DNA of 43,733 nucleotides, taken from assembly GCA_947600335.1 (NCBI GenBank), contig CANQGB010000007.1, positions 1 through 43,733 of the forward strand, given 5' to 3'. The translations under genes were made by a program, and so were the position numbers. Origin of the DNA: an uncultured Bacilli bacterium (GTDB lineage: Bacteria > Bacillota_I > Bacilli_A > RF39 > UBA660). Positions 15,813 through 24,547 of the stretch are shown here, in pieces; the first letter of the stretch is position 1, and each line of letters opens with the position of its first letter. The notes under the pieces were generated by a model. That model was not told the DNA's origin and did not search any database. It saw only the letters and a list, made by a program, of their open reading frames with translations.

Positions 15813-16565
15813 ATGAAAGAAACATATTGGGGTTATTGGTTGATAATGTTAGGGGTATTTATCATAATTATCTTGATGTTAGTTTCTAACGTTACAACTA
15901 AAAATACACAAGATTATTATTTAATCAAAGAAGTTACTCAAGCAGCTATGGTAGATGCCATAAATTATGGTTATTATCGTGAATATGGTGAACTTAAAAT
16001 TGACCGTGAAGTATTCATTGAAGCTTTTATTAGAAGATTCTCTGAAAATGTCAATCTTAATACATATTACATAGATTTTTACGATTTATATGAAGCACCT
16101 CCAAAAGTAAGTGTTAGAGTAACATCAAGTTCTAATACCTTTAATATAATGGGAGACCAAGCCTCTTTTGATATTGTCAATAAAGTCGATGCAATATTAG
16201 AATTATTACCTCAAAATGGTCAATTGCCAACATCATCAAGTGCTTCAAATTCTAGCTCTAGTAGCAACTCTTCAAGTGCTACTACGAATAATAATAGTCA
16301 ACAAAATACTAATACTCCTGCTATTTGTAGAAGTTTAAATAATACATCATTATCTAGTTATATACTCCAAAAAGCTAATACTAATTTTTATAGTGGATAT
16401 TATACTAGTGATAGTGATCGGGAAAAAACTTCACTCGGAAATATGCAACATTATGTATGTGATTATGATTATGCTGATGATTGTGGAGCTACTGCCGAGC
16501 AAATTCAAAAATGTAAAGATATTCTAAAGAATATTTACGATAGTTTGCCTAATACACTTAAATGA
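15813..16565 (+). CDS. TadE-like pilin-type membrane protein
   Basis: 250 residues. It opens METYW-like (MKETYWGYWLIML) with a membrane helix at about 8-27 and no longer signal peptide, then an exposed helical region (YYLIKEVTQAAMVDAINYGYYREYG) typical of TadE/TadF-like pseudopilins, a Ser/Asn-rich linker (about 138-168) and a small Cys-containing end. The short charged leader before the helix recalls the four pilin-like proteins at 20346-21846. AGAGGAGG lies upstream. Likely role: minor pilin or assembly pseudopilin of the Tad apparatus. Confidence 0.72.
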   Translation: MKETYWGYWLIMLGVFIIIILMLVSNVTTKNTQDYYLIKEVTQAAMVDAINYGYYREYGELKIDREVFIEAFIRRFSENVNLNTYYIDFYDLYEAPPKVSVRVTSSSNTFNIMGDQASFDIVNKVDAILELLPQNGQLPTSSSASNSSSSSNSSSATTNNNSQQNTNTPAICRSLNNTSLSSYILQKANTNFYSGYYTSDSDREKTSLGNMQHYVCDYDYADDCGATAEQIQKCKDILKNIYDSLPNTLK

Positions 16566-16584
16566 TTTATAGGAGGAAATAAAA

Positions 16585-17424
16585 ATGGGAAATTTTTTAA
16601 CAACAATAAAAAGATTTTTAGGAAATAAAAATACTGTTACAATTATAGGTGTAATACTAGGAGTCATAGTTTTATACATCGGATACAATTACCGTGTTAA
16701 ACAAGCTACTACTCCAATTAGAGTGCCATATGCTAAAGAAAGTTTATCATCAAGAACATTAATAACTACTGATATGATTGGCTACATGGAAATATCTAGT
16801 AGTGTCGTTCAAAATAGTCCAAACTTAATTACTGATGTTGGTAAAATAGTTAATAATTATGTATCTTTTGGTACAACTATTCCAGCTAATAGTATGTTCT
16901 ATGATGGTATGATCTTAGCTAGTGATGAAATGCCAGATTCAGCTTTTGCTGATATCCCTGATGGTTATACAGTATACTCACTAGATGTAAACTTACATAC
17001 TACATATGGTAACTCAATGTATCCTGGTAACTATATTGATTTATACTTACATGGTACTGATGATACTGGTAAATTAATTTATGCTAAATTTATTGAAAGT
17101 ATTGAAATTGCCGCGGTTAAAGATGGACAAGGTCAACACGTATTCGAAACAACTATCGAAACAAGAACGCCATCTGAAATGCAATTTGCTGTACCAACTG
17201 ATATGTATGAATTATTAATGAAAGCTGAATACTTAGGATTAGAAATTGTTCCAGTTCCAAGAAATGCTTCATATAGTGCTAATCCAGGTGAAACATGGAT
17301 AACTAGTGATACATTACGTGACTTTATCTTATCTAAGAGTGCTACAATTCCACAAAATCAAATAAATCCAAATGCTAATAATAACAATAATACTAATACC
17401 AATACGAATAATGCCACAGAATAA
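16585..17424 (+). CDS. cpaB: Flp pilus assembly protein CpaB/RcpC-like (SAF domain)
   Basis: 279 residues with one N-terminal membrane segment (about 17-35) and a periplasm-side SAF/CpaB region: RVPYAKESLSSRTLITTDMIGYMEI followed by VSFGTTIPANSMFYDGMI, then an RcpC-like domain with YPGNYIDLYL. The C-terminal tail is Asn/Thr-rich. CpaB proteins assist Flp-type pilus assembly; in a monoderm cell the protein would lie on the outer face of the membrane. It is the first clearly Tad gene, directly before the ATPase. Confidence 0.88.
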   Translation: MGNFLTTIKRFLGNKNTVTIIGVILGVIVLYIGYNYRVKQATTPIRVPYAKESLSSRTLITTDMIGYMEISSSVVQNSPNLITDVGKIVNNYVSFGTTIPANSMFYDGMILASDEMPDSAFADIPDGYTVYSLDVNLHTTYGNSMYPGNYIDLYLHGTDDTGKLIYAKFIESIEIAAVKDGQGQHVFETTIETRTPSEMQFAVPTDMYELLMKAEYLGLEIVPVPRNASYSANPGETWITSDTLRDFILSKSATIPQNQINPNANNNNNTNTNTNNATE

Positions 17425-17447
17425 AAATTAAGAAAGGGGCTATTTAA

Positions 17448-18584
17448 ATGCAAGAAAAAGATGCTATCTTTTCCCAAATCGACTGGGGACCATTAGAAGA
17501 GTTTTTAAGATTAGATGATATAACCGATATTTCATATAGTAATGGTGGCCAAATATGGTTAAAGACTTTATCTAAAGGTGTGCAAAAAGTCGAACGGCCA
17601 GCGATTAACAATGCGCTGATGGAAAAAATTGCTTTCCAATGTGCCAATACTATGGGTAAAACATTTAACATGGCCCATCCATTCCTCGATGCTGAAAGCG
17701 TTGAATTACGTTTAAACTTTGTTCATGATTCTATTGCAACCAATGGTATTGCCGTTTTAATTCGGAAAACACCTGCTAAAATTCGTTTAAATCGAGAAAA
17801 GTTAATTAATGAAAAATACGTTTCCGAAGATTTACTAGATTTCTTAATTGAATGTGTCCATGGCCATGCCAACATAATCGTTGCTGGTGAAACTGGTTCA
17901 GGTAAAACCGAACTTGTTAAATACTTAGCTAGTAACACTAAAGAAGATGAAAAAATAATTACTATCGAAGATACCCTCGAACTTCATTTAGACCGTATCT
18001 TCCCTGGTCGAGATATCGTGGCCATGAAAACTAACAATATCGCATCTTATACTGAAGTACTAGTTACCTGCATGCGGCAAAACCCAATTTGGATATTATT
18101 ATCCGAAGTTCGTAGTGCTGAAGCTGTTTTAGCTGTTCGTAACTCAATATCTTCAGGTCACCATATCTTATCAACCATCCATGCTGATAAAGCTTCATCC
18201 ATTCCTATGCGGATGTACAGTTTGCTCGAATCGAATTTGGAAGTTGAACAATTTTTATCGACAATCCATCGGTATGTTCAAATTGGTATATATGTTAAAG
18301 GTTATTTAAGTCAAGAACTTGGTCGTTTCCAAAGAGAAATCATGGAAATATGCGAGTTTTACGTTGATGATGATAATAAACCTAAATCTAATATCATCTT
18401 TAAAAAGAGTATGGATGGTAAATTTACCTTACAAAATCCTACCAATCATTTACGGGATTACCTAGCTATTCAAGGAGTTATTCTAAAAGATAATATCTTT
18501 CGAACTGATGAAGCTCCAAAAGCCGTAAATCCAACTAATTCAATGCCATCAATGGCAATTCCTAAAAAAATAGAAACTATTTAA
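17448..18584 (+). CDS. cpaF: CpaF/TadA secretion ATPase
   Basis: 378 residues, a hexameric VirB11/GspE-superfamily ATPase that powers Tad pilus assembly at the inner face of the membrane. Walker A GETGSGKT is at 147-154; the Asp box IITIEDTLELHL at 170-181; the Walker B-like strand IWILLSEVR at 214-222; and the His box STIHAD at 242-247. The N-terminal domain starts LEEFLRLDDITDISYSNGGQIWL as in CpaF. AAAGGGG precedes ATG. Its presence beside VirB4 and VirD4 supplies the VirB11-type motor that Gram-positive T4SS normally lack. Confidence 0.95.
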   Translation: MQEKDAIFSQIDWGPLEEFLRLDDITDISYSNGGQIWLKTLSKGVQKVERPAINNALMEKIAFQCANTMGKTFNMAHPFLDAESVELRLNFVHDSIATNGIAVLIRKTPAKIRLNREKLINEKYVSEDLLDFLIECVHGHANIIVAGETGSGKTELVKYLASNTKEDEKIITIEDTLELHLDRIFPGRDIVAMKTNNIASYTEVLVTCMRQNPIWILLSEVRSAEAVLAVRNSISSGHHILSTIHADKASSIPMRMYSLLESNLEVEQFLSTIHRYVQIGIYVKGYLSQELGRFQREIMEICEFYVDDDNKPKSNIIFKKSMDGKFTLQNPTNHLRDYLAIQGVILKDNIFRTDEAPKAVNPTNSMPSMAIPKKIETI

Positions 18585-18603
18585 ATAAAGAAAGAGGTGG
18601 ACT

Positions 18604-19497
18604 ATGGAATTAATTCTTTTATTAATAATTGCTATTTATGTCATATCATATCGACAAAATAATGGTAAAAATGTGTACCGTTTCTTTATTACCCAAGTTA
18701 AAGATGTTTATGATAAATATGCACCTTATAGTTACAAAGAAGTAAGAGAAAAGGTCAAAGCTCTAAACCAAGAATTTACTCCCCGTGAATATTTAACTCA
18801 AGCTGTAATTTATGCTGGGGTCGCTGGTGGTATCGCTTACTTATATTTTTATAATATCGTTATCGCGTTAGTCTATGCTGGAATAGTCGTATTATTTATT
18901 CCTTATTTAACCTATTTACGATATCAAAAAATATATAGTGAATTTATCTTTGAACAAGTTCAAATATATACAACCAATGTCATAATGGAATTTACCACTA
19001 CTCAAAGTTTTGTTAAATCTCTAGAAGGTGTTCGGGATTCTGGTATCTTAGAAGATCCCGTCTTAGAAGATGTTAAAACTATGATTGATATGTCTTATCA
19101 AAATGGTACCATTGATGAATCTATTGAATTCTTTAATGCTAAATATCCTTTCTATATGGTAAAAAATATGAATCAATTATTCTTACAAATCACTAAAGAA
19201 GGTGCTAAAGACTCTGGTGAGTCTTTAGAAAACATGTCGCAAGATATCGATGCTCTAGTAGAAGGTGTTTATCGTGACCAAGCTGATCGTAAAATATTTC
19301 ATAAAAAGTTTATAACTTTTGGTTTATCTTTATATCTCCTAGTTATGGCTATGCAATTTTTACTTGGAACAGATAGTTATATTGAATTACTAGATATTTG
19401 GTATGTTAAATTAATTCTTCATGCCATTTTGATCATCAATAGTCTTTTCCTAATAAGTGGTGAGAAATTCTATAATGAAGATGTGGGGGCTGAATAA
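18604..19497 (+). CDS. tadB: TadB-like pilus platform protein
   Basis: 297 residues with membrane segments near the start, at about 78-110 and twice at the C-terminus (about 235-285). The cytoplasmic segment between them has the T2SS-F type helical bundle (IYTTNVIMEFTTTQSFVKSLEGVRDSGILEDPVLEDVK). Together with TadC it should form the inner-membrane platform on which the ATPase works. It lies 20 bases after cpaF with AAAGAGGTGG before the ATG and 3 bases before tadC. Confidence 0.87.
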   Translation: MELILLLIIAIYVISYRQNNGKNVYRFFITQVKDVYDKYAPYSYKEVREKVKALNQEFTPREYLTQAVIYAGVAGGIAYLYFYNIVIALVYAGIVVLFIPYLTYLRYQKIYSEFIFEQVQIYTTNVIMEFTTTQSFVKSLEGVRDSGILEDPVLEDVKTMIDMSYQNGTIDESIEFFNAKYPFYMVKNMNQLFLQITKEGAKDSGESLENMSQDIDALVEGVYRDQADRKIFHKKFITFGLSLYLLVMAMQFLLGTDSYIELLDIWYVKLILHAILIINSLFLISGEKFYNEDVGAE

Positions 19498-19499
19498 TT

Positions 19500-20288
19500 A
19501 TGGCAATAGAAATATTAATTATTGGTGTAATAGCCCTATTTGTAATGATTTATACTGGTCGTATTAATACCAACAAATTTATCCAAGATAATGAAGTACT
19601 ATTTCGAAAATTAAAGGAAGATGACTGGGACTTCTTTGTTAAAGCCAAATATGGTGATGGTGTTAATCCTGACATTTTATTTAACAAAAGAATTCGTAAT
19701 GGTTTAATCATTATCGTGGTCTTAATCTTTTGCTTTATTTCTAAACTAAATTACGTAACAATTCTATTCTCCTTTATTGGTGGTTTCTTAGTATTTAAAT
19801 TAGATTATTTGAATATCAAAAAATACTATCGTGCCCATTTAAATGAAATCGATGCGATGTTACCTCATTATTTGAAAAGTTTAGAAATCTTAATTCAACA
19901 CTATACAGTACCAGTAGCTCTCGGTAAATCAATTAGTGATGCTCCACCAATCTTTAAAGAAGGATTACAAGAGCTTATTAATGAAATAAATGCTGGTAAT
20001 GATAAAATTGATCCTTATGTCAATTTTGCTAAACAATATCCGGTTAGAGATTCTATGCGGATGATGCGTTTATTATATCGGTTAAATTTAGGACGCCAAG
20101 AAAATAAACAAGAACGTTTGTTAGCCTTTTCGAAAACAATATCTAATTTGCAATTAAAAGCTAGGGAAACAAAATACAAAAATCGTTTAGACAAAATGGA
20201 ATCTAAAACAATGAGTATGTTAATTACCACTGGTTTAGGTGTTATGATTCTGTTAATATTTGCAGTCTTAATGATGATGAACTCATAA
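19500..20288 (+). CDS. tadC: TadC-like pilus platform protein
   Basis: 262 residues: an N-terminal membrane segment, a hydrophobic pair at about 70-100, and a C-terminal one (about 239-260). The T2SS-F type core is IDAMLPHYLKSLEILIQHYTVPVALGKSISDAPPIFKEGLQELINEI. It has the size and order expected for TadC after TadB; the two genes are separated by 2 bases, so co-translation is likely. The platform and ATPase set is therefore complete. Confidence 0.87.
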   Translation: MAIEILIIGVIALFVMIYTGRINTNKFIQDNEVLFRKLKEDDWDFFVKAKYGDGVNPDILFNKRIRNGLIIIVVLIFCFISKLNYVTILFSFIGGFLVFKLDYLNIKKYYRAHLNEIDAMLPHYLKSLEILIQHYTVPVALGKSISDAPPIFKEGLQELINEINAGNDKIDPYVNFAKQYPVRDSMRMMRLLYRLNLGRQENKQERLLAFSKTISNLQLKARETKYKNRLDKMESKTMSMLITTGLGVMILLIFAVLMMMNS

Positions 20289-20293
20289 TTTTA

Positions 20294-20322
20294 TTGATAA
20301 AAAAACAAAGTCGAGATAAAAT
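20294..20322 (+). promoter_or_regulatory. Internal promoter before the small pilin genes
   Basis: TTGATA (20294-20299), 17-base spacer, TAAAAT (20317-20322), 23 bases before ATG at 20346. It would let the small pilins be made in excess over the assembly proteins. Confidence 0.6.
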
Positions 20323-20345
20323 ATATATAGTAAGGAGGAGAACAA

Positions 20346-20621
20346 ATGAAAGAAGCAACAGGAGAATTAAATATGACAGTTATAACAGTAGTTGCTATTG
20401 CTGCTATTGCTGCGTTCTTTTATGCATTTATATGGCCTGCGATCCAAAATTCACTAATATCATCACAAGCTTGTGCTAATGCTATCCCAGGTACTGAACA
20501 AGGTGCCAGAGGTGAAGATGGATATATCAATTGTGGCAAAGAAACAAATGGAAAATTTTCTTGCACATATCATTCTAATGGCAAAGATAGAAATATCACT
20601 TGTACATTAAAAAATAAATAA
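20346..20621 (+). CDS. Small pilin-like protein 1
   Basis: 91 residues. The short leader MKEATG is followed by ELNMTVITVVAIAAIAAFFYAFIWP, a membrane helix (about 11-29) in the style of type IV/Flp pilins, where cleavage after Gly6 would leave Glu1 (inference). The exposed part is small with four Cys. AAGGAGG precedes the ATG, and a dedicated promoter lies upstream. With the next gene it is the best candidate for the major pilin. Confidence 0.75.
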   Translation: MKEATGELNMTVITVVAIAAIAAFFYAFIWPAIQNSLISSQACANAIPGTEQGARGEDGYINCGKETNGKFSCTYHSNGKDRNITCTLKNK

Positions 20622-20635
20622 GAAGGAGATAAGAT

Positions 20636-20875
20636 ATGAAAGAGGCTACAGGAGAACTAAATATGACTATTGTAATTATCGTGTCAATAGGTATTCTATC
20701 GGCCTTTTTCTTTACTGTCCTTTGGCCAATGATAGAAAATTCTTTCATAGCTAATAGTAAATGCCGAAATGCTGTATGTGATGCTAAAAGTGTCAGTGAT
20801 GGCTTAGCAACATGCAGATATTATAAAGATGGAGCCCAAGTTGGTTCTACCTTTAAATGCGTTTGGAAAGGTTAA
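20636..20875 (+). CDS. Small pilin-like protein 2
   Basis: 79 residues, a paralogue of the preceding gene: the first ten residues MKEATGELNM are identical, then a similar helix (TIVIIVSIGILSAFFFTVLWP) and a different Cys-containing surface part. The intergenic gap is 14 bases with AAGGAG. Identical leader with divergent exposed parts fits a pilin pair processed by one peptidase. Confidence 0.75.
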   Translation: MKEATGELNMTIVIIVSIGILSAFFFTVLWPMIENSFIANSKCRNAVCDAKSVSDGLATCRYYKDGAQVGSTFKCVWKG

Positions 20876-20894
20876 ATGATTAGTAGGTGATAAA

Positions 20895-21344
20895 ATGAGA
20901 GAAGCGATAGGAGGAACGTGGCTATTTCAAATAGTCATTACAATAATCTTAATTTTCACAGGTTATCTTTGCTTATCAATCAACCATTCCAAAGCATTTA
21001 ATGTTAAAAACAGTATCATTAATGCCATTGAAGTCGAAGAAAGAGTTGATTTAAGAAATCCGGAAAATGATCCCGCTATTAAAAAAATAGTTGATACAAT
21101 TAGAAAGATTTCATATCGAACAACTGGTACATGTCCTAGTGGGTATCAAGGCATTAATCGTGATGGTAGAATAGATAGTCGAGCCAGTGCTTTTTGCATC
21201 AAAGCCGAAAAATCCTTCAGTTCACCTGAATTTCCTGATATGTATTATTATCGAATTGTTGTATTTTATCAGTTAGATCTACCAGTATTTAATAATTTAT
21301 TTAAATTTCAAATTAAAGGTGATACAAAATCAATGGTTGCATAA
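20895..21344 (+). CDS. Pilin-like protein 3 (minor pilin type)
   Basis: 149 residues. Leader MREAIGG, then TWLFQIVITIILIFTGYLCLSINHSKAF, a membrane helix running into a charged amphipathic helix as in TadE/TadF-like pseudopilins. The C-terminal region has two Cys (CPSGYQ and AFCIKA). TAGGTG is the ribosome binding site. It is a paralogue of the next gene. Confidence 0.72.
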   Translation: MREAIGGTWLFQIVITIILIFTGYLCLSINHSKAFNVKNSIINAIEVEERVDLRNPENDPAIKKIVDTIRKISYRTTGTCPSGYQGINRDGRIDSRASAFCIKAEKSFSSPEFPDMYYYRIVVFYQLDLPVFNNLFKFQIKGDTKSMVA

Positions 21345-21360
21345 TTGGAGGTGAAACATA

Positions 21361-21846
21361 ATGAGAGAAGCAATAGGTGGAACTTGGATAACGGGATTAG
21401 TTATAACTTTTATGCTAATATTCGTAGCCTTTTTAGCCATAGCTATAAATTATACCAAGGCTTTTCAAATGAAAAACGATGTAATAACAGTCATTGAAGA
21501 ACGCGAAGGTTTAACGCATGAAGCTATTTCGTTAATAAATAATTTTTTAAAAAAGAATCACTATAATGCTCAAAGAAGCTGTACAATAGGTGAAGGTTCA
21601 TATGGTTCTACTAATTTAGATTCAAATACTGTCGAAAGTGTTACTAGTGGTAAAAAATATTATTACTGTGTAGAAAAAATAAACACCTCAACAGGCAAAG
21701 AAAAGGAACGGAAAATTACCTATAATGTTACTTTGTTTCTATCATTTACACTTCCAGTTTTAGGTGACTTTTCTGGTTTTTACATAAATGGTCAAACTAT
21801 CCAAATACCATTTTCTAGTGATGGCTTAATTGCCAAAAGAATTTAG
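21361..21846 (+). CDS. Pilin-like protein 4 (minor pilin type)
   Basis: 161 residues. Leader MREAIGGTW is identical to the preceding gene; membrane helix at about 11-30 (LVITFMLIFVAFLAIAINYTKAF), then a helical and beta-rich exposed part with two Cys. It lies 16 bases downstream of its paralogue with TGGAGGTG before the ATG. The pair probably arose by duplication and may form pilus tip or initiation subunits. Confidence 0.72.
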   Translation: MREAIGGTWITGLVITFMLIFVAFLAIAINYTKAFQMKNDVITVIEEREGLTHEAISLINNFLKKNHYNAQRSCTIGEGSYGSTNLDSNTVESVTSGKKYYYCVEKINTSTGKEKERKITYNVTLFLSFTLPVLGDFSGFYINGQTIQIPFSSDGLIAKRI

Positions 21847-21860
21847 AAGGGAATAATAAA

Positions 21861-22862
21861 ATGAATGTAATTGTTTCAAATAAATATCAAGGTGAATTAA
21901 TTAATTTAGATATAGATATTATTAAATCTATTAAAGGTGAATTTTCAGTTGAAGACTTAATTAGCCAATTTACTAATTTTTATTTCAATAAAATGATTTT
22001 AGATATCACTGCTTTAAAAGATTATCAAAATATAGAAACGATCCAAAGCTTATCAATGAATATGGATGTTTCTAACTTAATATTATTATTAGATGATTCA
22101 GAAGCTGTAAATTCTCCTAGATATCTATCTTCATTGGTTTCTATGGGAATCTATAACTTTACGCGAAATATTGACTCAATTAAGTTTTTAATTGATAATC
22201 CTAATAGTTATAAAGATGTAGCTCAATATCATTTATTAAATAGTACCTTTGAAGAAATGGCCCCGATAAATTATGACACTAGCTATACTAAAAACATTGC
22301 TTTGCGGGTAATTGGTATCAAAAACTTAACTCCTCATGCTGGTTCTACCACTTTAACGGTTATGTTAAAGAAAATTTTAGAAAAATATTATGATACTTTA
22401 GCTGTGGAAGTTGATGAACATGATTTCATGTATTTAAATGATAAGACTTTAAAAAGCTGTAGTAGTCTAGACTTACCAGCTTTTATCGCCACTAATCAAA
22501 CTAAAGAAGTTATCTTAGTAGATTTAAATGAACGGGGAAGCATTAGTTCTTGTACTGAGGTATTATATCTAGTTGAACCTGGTTTAGTTAAATTAAATAA
22601 ACTAATTCGTCGAGATAAAAGAGCTTTTGAAAAAATCGCCGGCAAAAAAATAATTTTAAATCGTAGTATTTTAAATGAACGGGATATTAGAGATTTTGAA
22701 TATGAATCTCATAGTAAAGTTTATTACAATATTCCTAATCTTGATGATAAAGTTACTAATCATAAAGAATTAGAAGAATTACTAATTAGACTGGGATTTG
22801 TCAGAATTAGTGATACCTCTGAAGGTAATAAAAACAACAAAATATTCAATATTTTTAAATAA
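21861..22862 (+). CDS. TadZ/CpaE-like protein with degenerate P-loop
   Basis: 333 residues. The N-terminal part (1-115) resembles an atypical receiver fold (KMILDITAL, NLILLLDDSE). The second half looks like a MinD/ParA-type domain: RVIGIKNLTPHAGSTTLTVML (149-169) takes the place of the deviant Walker A, but the Lys residues are missing; VILVDLNE and KIILNR follow as later strands. TadZ/CpaE proteins localise Tad pili at the membrane. This member probably binds nucleotide weakly or not at all. It closes the Tad block, ahead of a new promoter. Confidence 0.68.
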   Translation: MNVIVSNKYQGELINLDIDIIKSIKGEFSVEDLISQFTNFYFNKMILDITALKDYQNIETIQSLSMNMDVSNLILLLDDSEAVNSPRYLSSLVSMGIYNFTRNIDSIKFLIDNPNSYKDVAQYHLLNSTFEEMAPINYDTSYTKNIALRVIGIKNLTPHAGSTTLTVMLKKILEKYYDTLAVEVDEHDFMYLNDKTLKSCSSLDLPAFIATNQTKEVILVDLNERGSISSCTEVLYLVEPGLVKLNKLIRRDKRAFEKIAGKKIILNRSILNERDIRDFEYESHSKVYYNIPNLDDKVTNHKELEELLIRLGFVRISDTSEGNKNNKIFNIFK

Positions 22863-22898
22863 AAAAGTAAGTTATTTTACACATTTACATGGTAAAAC

Positions 22899-22928
22899 TT
22901 GACATATATCATAAAAATGCTTTAAAAT
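22899..22928 (+). promoter_or_regulatory. Promoter at the Tad/T4SS junction
   Basis: TTGACA (22899-22904), 18-base spacer, TAAAAT (22923-22928). This near-consensus promoter opens the secretion half with the VirB2-like gene at 22955. Confidence 0.7.
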
Positions 22929-22954
22929 AGAGCTATAGAAATGAGGTTTATAAA

Positions 22955-23344
22955 ATGGACAATTTATTATTAGTTGCAGCTATTGCTGGTGGTTCTGATG
23001 GATTTTGTGCTAAAACTGCAAATATTTGGCAATTAGTTGGTTATGCTTTATTAATTTTTAAAATCGTTGTTCCAATTATTTTAATTGGTTTAGGCGCTTT
23101 AGATTTAGGAAAGGCTGTAGTCGGTTCTAAAGATGATGATGTTAAAAAAGCAGTAGGAACATTAGTAAGACGTGCTATTGCTGCAATCATTATTTTCTTA
23201 TTACCAACTATTATTGGTTTAATAATGCAATTCGTTGGTAACTGGAAAAATTCTGATATGGAAAAAGATTACAATTATTGTAAAGAATGTATTACTAGTC
23301 CTAGTAAAGGTACTTGTGCTACTGCTGCTAATAAATTATGGTAA
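22955..23344 (+). CDS. VirB2-like two-TM protein 1
   Basis: 129 residues. Two membrane helices (about 27-50 and 70-93) flank a short charged loop, LDLGKAVVGSKDDDVKKAVGTLVRRA, a layout typical of VirB2/TrbC-type pilins; four Cys are in the tail after residue 100. No classical signal peptide is clear. It has its own near-consensus promoter and its own terminator, implying high expression, as expected for a structural subunit. Related two-TM modules occur at 24548 and at the end of the 25114 gene. The VirB2 role is inferred from topology and context. Confidence 0.7.
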   Translation: MDNLLLVAAIAGGSDGFCAKTANIWQLVGYALLIFKIVVPIILIGLGALDLGKAVVGSKDDDVKKAVGTLVRRAIAAIIIFLLPTIIGLIMQFVGNWKNSDMEKDYNYCKECITSPSKGTCATAANKLW

Positions 23345-23369
23345 AAAAGCAAAAAAATTGCTTTTTTTT
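23343..23369 (+). terminator. Terminator after the first VirB2-like gene
   Basis: AAAAAAGCAA/TTGCTTTTTT arms with a 5-base loop and T tract. It starts within the stop codon and may allow partial read-through to the genes downstream. Confidence 0.8.
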
Positions 23370-23405
23370 TGCTATTATGTTATATTTTTAAATAGGTGAA
23401 TAACT

Positions 23406-24536
23406 ATGGAAAATTTTAAAAAGTTTATCGAAAAAAATCGGGAAAAGATCCAAAAAGGGGCTTTTATTTTAGGTGGTATTATTCTTTGTATAATTGTAAT
23501 CTTTGTAATCGTTATGCTCATAGTTGGTCGCAAAATAAGTTATCCTAAACTAGAAGAAAAATTAATAAATGCGACTGAACAATATTTAATGGATAATTTA
23601 GATTATCGTCCAAGTGCTTCAAAGCCTGAAATCACAGTTGATGCTAATACTTTAATTACTGCTAAATATATAAAAGAACTAAGAAAGTATGTTAAAGATA
23701 CTTGTAGTGCCACTATTAAAGTTAAATATGCTACGGAAGGGTTAGAATATCAAGCTTTCCTTGATTGTGATAATTTCCAAACTAAAACCTTTAATTCCAT
23801 ATTAAAAGAAGACAATAAAAAAACCTCTCAAACTGGAGAAGGTGTATATAATTTAAATGATTATAGTGTTTTTAGAGGTCAAGATCCTCATAATTATGTT
23901 TCTTTTGCTAATATGATGTGGCGAATAGTTAAATATAACGATAAAGAGATTCGTTTAATACTTGATAATAAAAATACCGAAATGTATGAAGCCTTCCCAG
24001 ATATTGAATATGAAGGTGTTTGGGATGATCGTTATAATTCTGAAACAGAATCCCGCAATGGTGTAAACAACTTTTCTTTAAGTATTGTTTTTGATCGTTT
24101 AAGACAAATGTATAATGGAACATTAGTTGATTATCAAGATTATTTAACTCCATACAATTTATGCGTTGGTAAAAGAGATGAGGCTGATGGTAATAAAGCA
24201 GGAAATCAAGAATGCACTGAGTTAATCTCCAACCAATATTATGGCCTTTTACCAGTTTATGATTACCTAAATGCTAGTTTATCTAATTTATGTACTACAA
24301 CTTCTAATCCTGAATGTCAAAATTATAATTACTTAAATAATGAAGAAGATTCATGGTGGACAATGACTCCAAATAGTAAAGATACTTATTCTGTATATTA
24401 TGTTAATCCAATGGGTCAAATTGATACAGGCTATGGTGATGATTTCGGTGCGTATCGTATAGTTATTGCTTTAAAAGGTAATGTTTTATACGACAGTGGT
24501 AAAGGTACTTTAGAAGAACCTTATGTTATACGTTAG
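23406..24536 (+). CDS. Membrane-anchored protein with DUF6273-like domain
   Basis: 376 residues: a charged N-terminus, one membrane segment (about 20-42), a helical stalk with a Cys pair (CSATIKVKY...FLDCDN), and a C-terminal domain starting YVSFANMMWRIVKYNDKEIRLILD and containing DSWWTMTPNS...VYYVNPMGQID, which matches the DUF6273-type fold seen in Firmicutes surface proteins. No enzymatic residues are recognised. It lies between two VirB2-like genes and is therefore likely an outward-facing accessory or minor pilin-like subunit. Confidence 0.75.
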   Translation: MENFKKFIEKNREKIQKGAFILGGIILCIIVIFVIVMLIVGRKISYPKLEEKLINATEQYLMDNLDYRPSASKPEITVDANTLITAKYIKELRKYVKDTCSATIKVKYATEGLEYQAFLDCDNFQTKTFNSILKEDNKKTSQTGEGVYNLNDYSVFRGQDPHNYVSFANMMWRIVKYNDKEIRLILDNKNTEMYEAFPDIEYEGVWDDRYNSETESRNGVNNFSLSIVFDRLRQMYNGTLVDYQDYLTPYNLCVGKRDEADGNKAGNQECTELISNQYYGLLPVYDYLNASLSNLCTTTSNPECQNYNYLNNEEDSWWTMTPNSKDTYSVYYVNPMGQIDTGYGDDFGAYRIVIALKGNVLYDSGKGTLEEPYVIR

Positions 24537-24547
24537 TGAGGCTTAAC

